From NCBI GenBank assembly GCA_903847315.1, contig CAINDG010000023.1, forward strand, positions 1 to 44,058: a stretch of 44,058 nt of DNA, written 5' to 3'. The DNA comes from an uncultured Planctomycetota bacterium. Lineage in GTDB: Bacteria; Planctomycetota; Phycisphaerae; Sedimentisphaerales; UBA12454. The position numbers and the translations under genes are program-made. Below, in pieces: positions 40,989-44,058 of the stretch. Under the pieces are notes generated by a model, which searched no databases, had not been told where the DNA came from, and was given only the letters and a program-made list of their open reading frames with translations. Numbering within the stretch: position 1 is the stretch's first letter; each line of letters begins with the position of its first letter.

Positions 40989-41072
40989 CCCCTCGGCATC
41001 CTGCTCCGCCAAGGCTACGCAGGATTAAGGCCGAGGGGCTAAATAATTATGGATTCCCGCCTACGCGGGAAT
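40989..41072. repeat. Intergenic hairpin repeats
   Basis: CCCCTCGGC (40989-40997) pairs perfectly with GCCGAGGGG (41030-41038), and ATTCCCGC-CTAC-GCGGGAAT (41053-41072) is a REP-like palindrome followed by GACA. They lie between the methyltransferase-like gene and the next plus-strand gene. They look like dispersed elements, not terminators, as T-runs are missing. Confidence 0.7.
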
Positions 41073-41177
41073 GACAATGTGTGCGGGGCAGACGGATTTA
41101 AAATTATTGCTATGCTGCGCTTTATAAGATAAACTTGCCGGAGAAAAGCAGAAAAACTATCTATCGGGGAAAGAAAT

Positions 41178-41909
41178 ATGGATAAAAACTTGTCTTTGCA
41201 GGATTGCAGGGAAGAAGGTCTTTACCTGTTTTTCGCAGAAGCCGGACGGCTGGAATTTACAAGACAAAATATCGAACAGACCGCATTGACATTCTGGGAA
41301 GATGGCAGCAAAATCTCGCCTGCAATAAGAACCGCAGCGGAGTTTCAGCGATGCGACTTTTGCCCCCTGAGAAAAACCAGCGCTTTATGCGATGCGATAC
41401 GGCCTATATTTCCATTTATCGATTCGCTGGATAAATACCTTTCCTACGACAAAGTTACGGCGGTATACAAAGACGGCGAAGGCAATTTGCATATAAGCGA
41501 GACTACTATGCAGAAGGCCCTGCGATATCTTTCCGTTCTAAGCCTGGTATATTATTGTCAATTTGGCAGGAAATACTGGAAATATTTTCTTGGAGTTATG
41601 CCGCTGATGACGGCGATGGAAATAGCCACGCAGCTGTATCTGAATTTTTATTACCTCAACGGGGGGAATCAGGATGCGACCAGAAAAGCCATAGAGAAGT
41701 TTGAAAGTGAAATAACCATTACCAGCCGGAACCAGACAAAGAGATTGAACTTGATTTGCAAAAAAGATGCATTTATGAACGCCTTCGTAAATGCACAGGT
41801 AATCACACAACTTTTATCCCTGGACTTTGAAAAAACTCTGAATCAGATATTTGATTCACGGCAACCGGCAAATCTGCCGCGGTCTCTTATACTGCCGCCG
41901 CCTGCATAA
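41178..41909 (+). CDS. Uncharacterised protein with a Cys-rich CxxCP motif
   Basis: A 243-residue soluble, mostly helical protein. Residues 59-75 contain RCDFCPLRKTSALCDAIRP, a C-x2-C-P-x7-C arrangement that suggests a zinc or iron-sulfur site. The middle stretch (about 115-165) is rich in aromatic residues with a Met/Leu helix. I do not recognise the family. GGGGAAAG lies about 6 nt before the ATG. It is a single gene between repeat-rich gaps and converges on the site-2 protease. Confidence 0.68.
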   Translation: MDKNLSLQDCREEGLYLFFAEAGRLEFTRQNIEQTALTFWEDGSKISPAIRTAAEFQRCDFCPLRKTSALCDAIRPIFPFIDSLDKYLSYDKVTAVYKDGEGNLHISETTMQKALRYLSVLSLVYYCQFGRKYWKYFLGVMPLMTAMEIATQLYLNFYYLNGGNQDATRKAIEKFESEITITSRNQTKRLNLICKKDAFMNAFVNAQVITQLLSLDFEKTLNQIFDSRQPANLPRSLILPPPA

Positions 41910-41986
41910 GGCGGACCCCGCACCTATTTATTTTATCGTAGCGATATAGGAATAGTTGAATATCAAATAGGTGCGGGACAAGTGTA

Positions 41987-42694
41987 TTAAAGGCCGTAGT
42001 GGGAGCCGGGATAGAGAAGATTAATCGCCAAGAGCTGAATGGGGGTAAATATATAGCCGAAAAACTGCCAGGCGATAATAAGGCCGATAATCGAATTGGT
42101 CGGTCGGCGAATAAACTCCTTGTACTTGTAAGCATTCTGACTGCTCAAAAAAAGCGGAACGAGGGAGCCGCCATCCAAAGGCGGAAGAGGCAAGAGATTA
42201 AAAACAAATAACACGAGATTCAATGTAAAAAGTATGCTTGCCATAACTGCCAGGCCGTTAGTCCAGCCGGGATTGACGGCTTCTGCTACATGCGAAAACG
42301 AGATGCTTTCGGGCGAGGAAAACCAGCCTATCGTAATGCCGAGGCGAATTATTACCGCAGCGATAAGAACGAGAATCAGATTAGCGGCAGGGCCGGCTGC
42401 GGCCATCAGCATCTCGCGTTTTGGGTGACGCTGAGCCCAGTCGGGGTCGAAAGGCGTACTTGCCCAGCCAATCATCCAGCCATTTAAAAAATATGAGATA
42501 ATCGGGAGTATAACCATTCCGAAAGGCTCTCTTCTCATATGAACAAACGGGTCAAGACTGACGAGGCCGAGGTGAAAGGCGGTTTTGTCGCCGAGCTTAG
42601 TCGCGGCAAATGCATGGGCGGCTTCGTGAAAGCCTAATGATACTATGAATACCAGATACCAGGCAAAACCTAATAAAATCATATCACTGCTCAT
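41987..42694 (-). CDS. Site-2 protease family (M50) membrane metalloprotease
   Basis: A 235-residue polytopic protein. The zinc motif HEAAHA (HExxH) lies in TM1 at about residue 23, AAGPAANLIL follows at about 98 and the third ligand motif FNLLPLPPLDGGS (Asp, NPDG-type) around 173. There is no PDZ or CBS domain, so it is the compact type of M50 protease. It cleaves within or near the membrane, often to release regulators; target unknown. It is monocistronic. Confidence 0.93.
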   Translation of the reverse strand: MSSDMILLGFAWYLVFIVSLGFHEAAHAFAATKLGDKTAFHLGLVSLDPFVHMRREPFGMVILPIISYFLNGWMIGWASTPFDPDWAQRHPKREMLMAAAGPAANLILVLIAAVIIRLGITIGWFSSPESISFSHVAEAVNPGWTNGLAVMASILFTLNLVLFVFNLLPLPPLDGGSLVPLFLSSQNAYKYKEFIRRPTNSIIGLIIAWQFFGYIFTPIQLLAINLLYPGSHYGL

Positions 42695-42742
42695 CGCTGT
42701 GATAATAGCGATTTTTAGTTAAATAACAAGGGGGAAAAGATG

Positions 42743-42868
42743 GCAGAGGGCAGAATACAGAACACAGAATACAGTAGACAGAATAAACAAACGAGATTGC
42801 CGCGGCCTGCTGCGGGCAAGCCTCGCAATGACGCAAACCCCCGGCAGAGCCGGGGGCTAACCAAATAA
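42743..42868. repeat. Intergenic repeats upstream of the site-2 protease gene
   Basis: CAGAATACAG-like simple repeats (42751-42783), a GATTGCCGCGG...CCTCGCAATGACG palindromic block (42796-42833) and CCCCCGGC-AGA-GCCGGGGG (42839-42857). In the minus direction the last hairpin may help end the HNH-AP2 gene's neighbour transcript, but no T-run supports this. Confidence 0.6.
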
Positions 42869-42882
42869 AATATTACCCCGCG

Positions 42883-43377
42883 CTAACGCTTGGGGCTCTG
42901 TTGTTCGAAATTTAATGCGGCGAATTCGCCGCGATATAATTTCGCGGCCTTATCGTACGCCTTGGCTGCCTCTATCTCATTGTCGAAATAGCCGAGGTGC
43001 TTCTTTTTGCCATCAATGGAAATAACGGCGCGGAATTTGCCCCTGCGTTTGTCATAAAAAACACCTTTGTATTTAGATGTGGGACTGTTGAAGCCTCGGC
43101 GATTGTTCAACCTGTTTTGGGCAGGGGTTGCAACTCTTAAATTATATTTGCAGTTGTTAAGGCCATTGTGGTCTATGTGGTCGATAACTTCACCTCTTTT
43201 GGCATTCATAATTACCCTGTGCATACGGATATAGCAGGGAAAGCCATTGTAAAAGCCGGGGCGGACGGCATAAAAAGTGCTGCCGTTGTCGTAGGCATAC
43301 CATTCATAACAGATGAGTTTGCAAAAATCGCCGAAGTCAACGATGGCAAATTGATTCTGCGTGAGTTTGATTCGCAT
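42883..43377 (-). CDS. HNH endonuclease with AP2 DNA-binding domain
   Basis: A 164-residue protein. The HNH_3 part is at about residues 45-100: RMHRVIMNAKRGEVIDHIDHNGLNNCKYNLRVAT with the His-Asn-His metal centre. The AP2/ERF-like domain follows (about 108-155): SKYKGVFYDKRRGKFRAVISIDGKKKHLGYF. This combination is typical of free-standing homing-type endonucleases of phages and mobile introns. I took the ATG at 43377; a longer reading from 43479 adds 34 hydrophobic residues that look non-native. Likely a mobile gene, inserted alone between repeats. Confidence 0.85.
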   Translation of the reverse strand: MRIKLTQNQFAIVDFGDFCKLICYEWYAYDNGSTFYAVRPGFYNGFPCYIRMHRVIMNAKRGEVIDHIDHNGLNNCKYNLRVATPAQNRLNNRRGFNSPTSKYKGVFYDKRRGKFRAVISIDGKKKHLGYFDNEIEAAKAYDKAAKLYRGEFAALNFEQQSPKR

Positions 43378-43479
43378 AAAGGAATAGCCGAACTTTTTTC
43401 GGCGATAGAAAAGCAGCGGGGCAAACAATATGCGCATAAGAAAAACGGGAATTGGAATGTAGAAGGGAATTTTGGGCAT

Positions 43480-43795
43480 AAGAATTTAAGATTGAAAAGT
43501 GATCCCCGCAGTTTTTTCAAAACTAAGCGCGGGGATGTAAAAATTAAAAGTTAAAAATGGTGTAAATACTCTCTTATTGTCTAATTATATGGGTATTATA
43601 CCATATTTTTGATGAAAAATCAAGGAAAAAGCGCAAAAAACAGCCGGCAGTAATCATTACCGCCGGCGTTCCTTCTTTCTCCCAAACGATAAATGTGTTT
43701 CCAGCATCGCTGGACTTGGCCAGCGGCGGATAAAGCCGATAAGTCTGCACTAAAGATTCCGGGGACCAGGTTCTTGTTATGCGGACGGCATCGGA
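43480..43795. other. Non-coding gap with terminator
   Basis: No gene is supported. It contains an imperfect dyad ATGG-GTAT-T-ATAC-CAT (about 43589-43604) and, at 43635-43667, the terminator of the PEP-CTERM gene. The rest is featureless. Confidence 0.5.
43635..43667 (-). terminator. Intrinsic terminator of the PEP-CTERM gene
   Basis: On the minus strand GCCGGCGGTAAT-G-ATTACTGCCGGC (43667-43643) forms an 11-12-bp stem and is followed two bases later by TTTTTT (43640-43635). Position and direction fit the gene ending at 43796. Confidence 0.85.
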
Positions 43796-44058
43796 TTATT
43801 CCCTAATAAATAAAGTTTTTAGAAAACACTTTTTACGAGCCATATAAGCGCCTATTGTGAGGAGGATAATAGTGCCCGGTTCGGGTACGGGATTATTGGG
43901 AGTATCCGGCGGATTGCTCGGCGGGTTGCTTGGCGGAGTTTCGCCGCTGCCGAGGTCGCCGCCGATGACATCAGATCTTGGATATACACCCGGCGGTCCT
44001 ACGCTGACTTGCGGATTATCGGCCGAGAACGCGTATTCATCCCTTTCGAAAACGGCAA
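43796..44058 (-). CDS. PEP-CTERM sorting domain protein, C-terminal fragment
   Basis: The last 87 residues of a surface protein running off the right edge. After a Pro/Asn/Ser-rich spacer (PPSNPPSNPPDTPNN) comes VPEPGTIILLTIGAYMARKK: the VPEP motif, a TM helix and a basic end, i.e. the PEP-CTERM signal recognised by exosortases. The protein would be cleaved and attached at the cell surface. Ten extra residues follow the basic cluster, slightly longer than usual. PEP-CTERM proteins are abundant in Planctomycetota and exopolysaccharide-forming bacteria. Confidence 0.9.
   Translation of the reverse strand, partial: AVFERDEYAFSADNPQVSVGPPGVYPRSDVIGGDLGSGETPPSNPPSNPPDTPNNPVPEPGTIILLTIGAYMARKKCFLKTLFIRE

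Noticed and set aside
43168-43554. Plus-strand gene opposite the HNH-AP2 gene
   Set aside because: No ribosome binding site or domain; the opposite frame encodes a clear HNH-AP2 protein.

Overview
The window looks like a chromosomal stretch from a Planctomycetota-type bacterium, most likely of the Phycisphaerae/Sedimentisphaerales kind. This is an inference from a PEP-CTERM surface protein at the right edge, a GxGYxYP-family secreted protein, a Lys/Ser-repeat tail on topoisomerase I, moderate GC with short operons, and dispersed hairpin repeats between genes. No rRNA gene is present to confirm it.

Layout. 1-3069: end of a phosphate transporter with its PhoU-like partner, a lipoprotein cyclophilin, a MEMO-family protein and purE. 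3080-12938: one long minus-strand efflux operon: TetR regulator, MacA-like adaptor, split MacB (ATPase plus permease), OprM-like outer-membrane lipoprotein, then a second adaptor and an RND pump. Palindromic operator candidates lie just upstream. 13473-14627: the most unusual locus. A near-perfect sigma-54 promoter precedes an orphan degenerate receiver protein, then about 600 nt of tandem structured RNA. 14711-17840: a protein with a transglutaminase-like Cys/His core, a small zinc-ribbon membrane protein and an EamA transporter. 17927-22388: a compact arsenic operon (ArsR, ArsP-type permease, ACR3, two thioredoxin-fold proteins, CcdA-like protein, methyltransferase). 22408-24435: a fluoride riboswitch with terminator, then crcB, DUF190 and an MFS transporter. 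24503-27142: beta-CASP nuclease, tRNA-Thr(TGT), membrane-anchored M28 peptidase. 27304-32810: argB-argD-argF, a GxGYxYP secreted protein and the XTP/dITP pyrophosphatase gene. 33212-35938: topA with a repetitive tail. 36065-36200: a probable minus-strand small RNA. 36528-37582: GroES-like protein and lipoprotein peroxiredoxin. 38021-44058: a frameshifted nuclease-like gene with a membrane coiled-coil partner, an isoprenylcysteine-methyltransferase-like protein, an unknown Cys-motif protein, a site-2 protease, an HNH-AP2 protein and the end of a PEP-CTERM protein, separated by dispersed repeats.

Main discovery candidate. Downstream of the receiver-like gene there are five copies of a GRACAGTGAW loop. 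The four complete units each contain a CU-rich tract (TTYTYCTCCTCCC-like, complementary to Shine-Dalgarno sequences), a long hairpin presenting that loop, and a second short hairpin whose stem keeps pairing through compensatory changes. The array ends in an intrinsic terminator whose loop is complementary over 14 nt to the repeated loop: all 14 positions pair in four copies (some by G-U), 13 in the fifth. A separate minus-strand RNA near 36.1 kb carries the same two sequence elements (CU-rich anti-SD tract and AACAGTGA) with its own terminator. This looks like a sigma-54-controlled family of anti-SD regulatory RNAs, comparable in logic to the tandem 'cuckoo' RNAs of Rhodobacter but with unrelated sequence. 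The function is inferred; the repeats, pairings and promoter match are read directly from the sequence.
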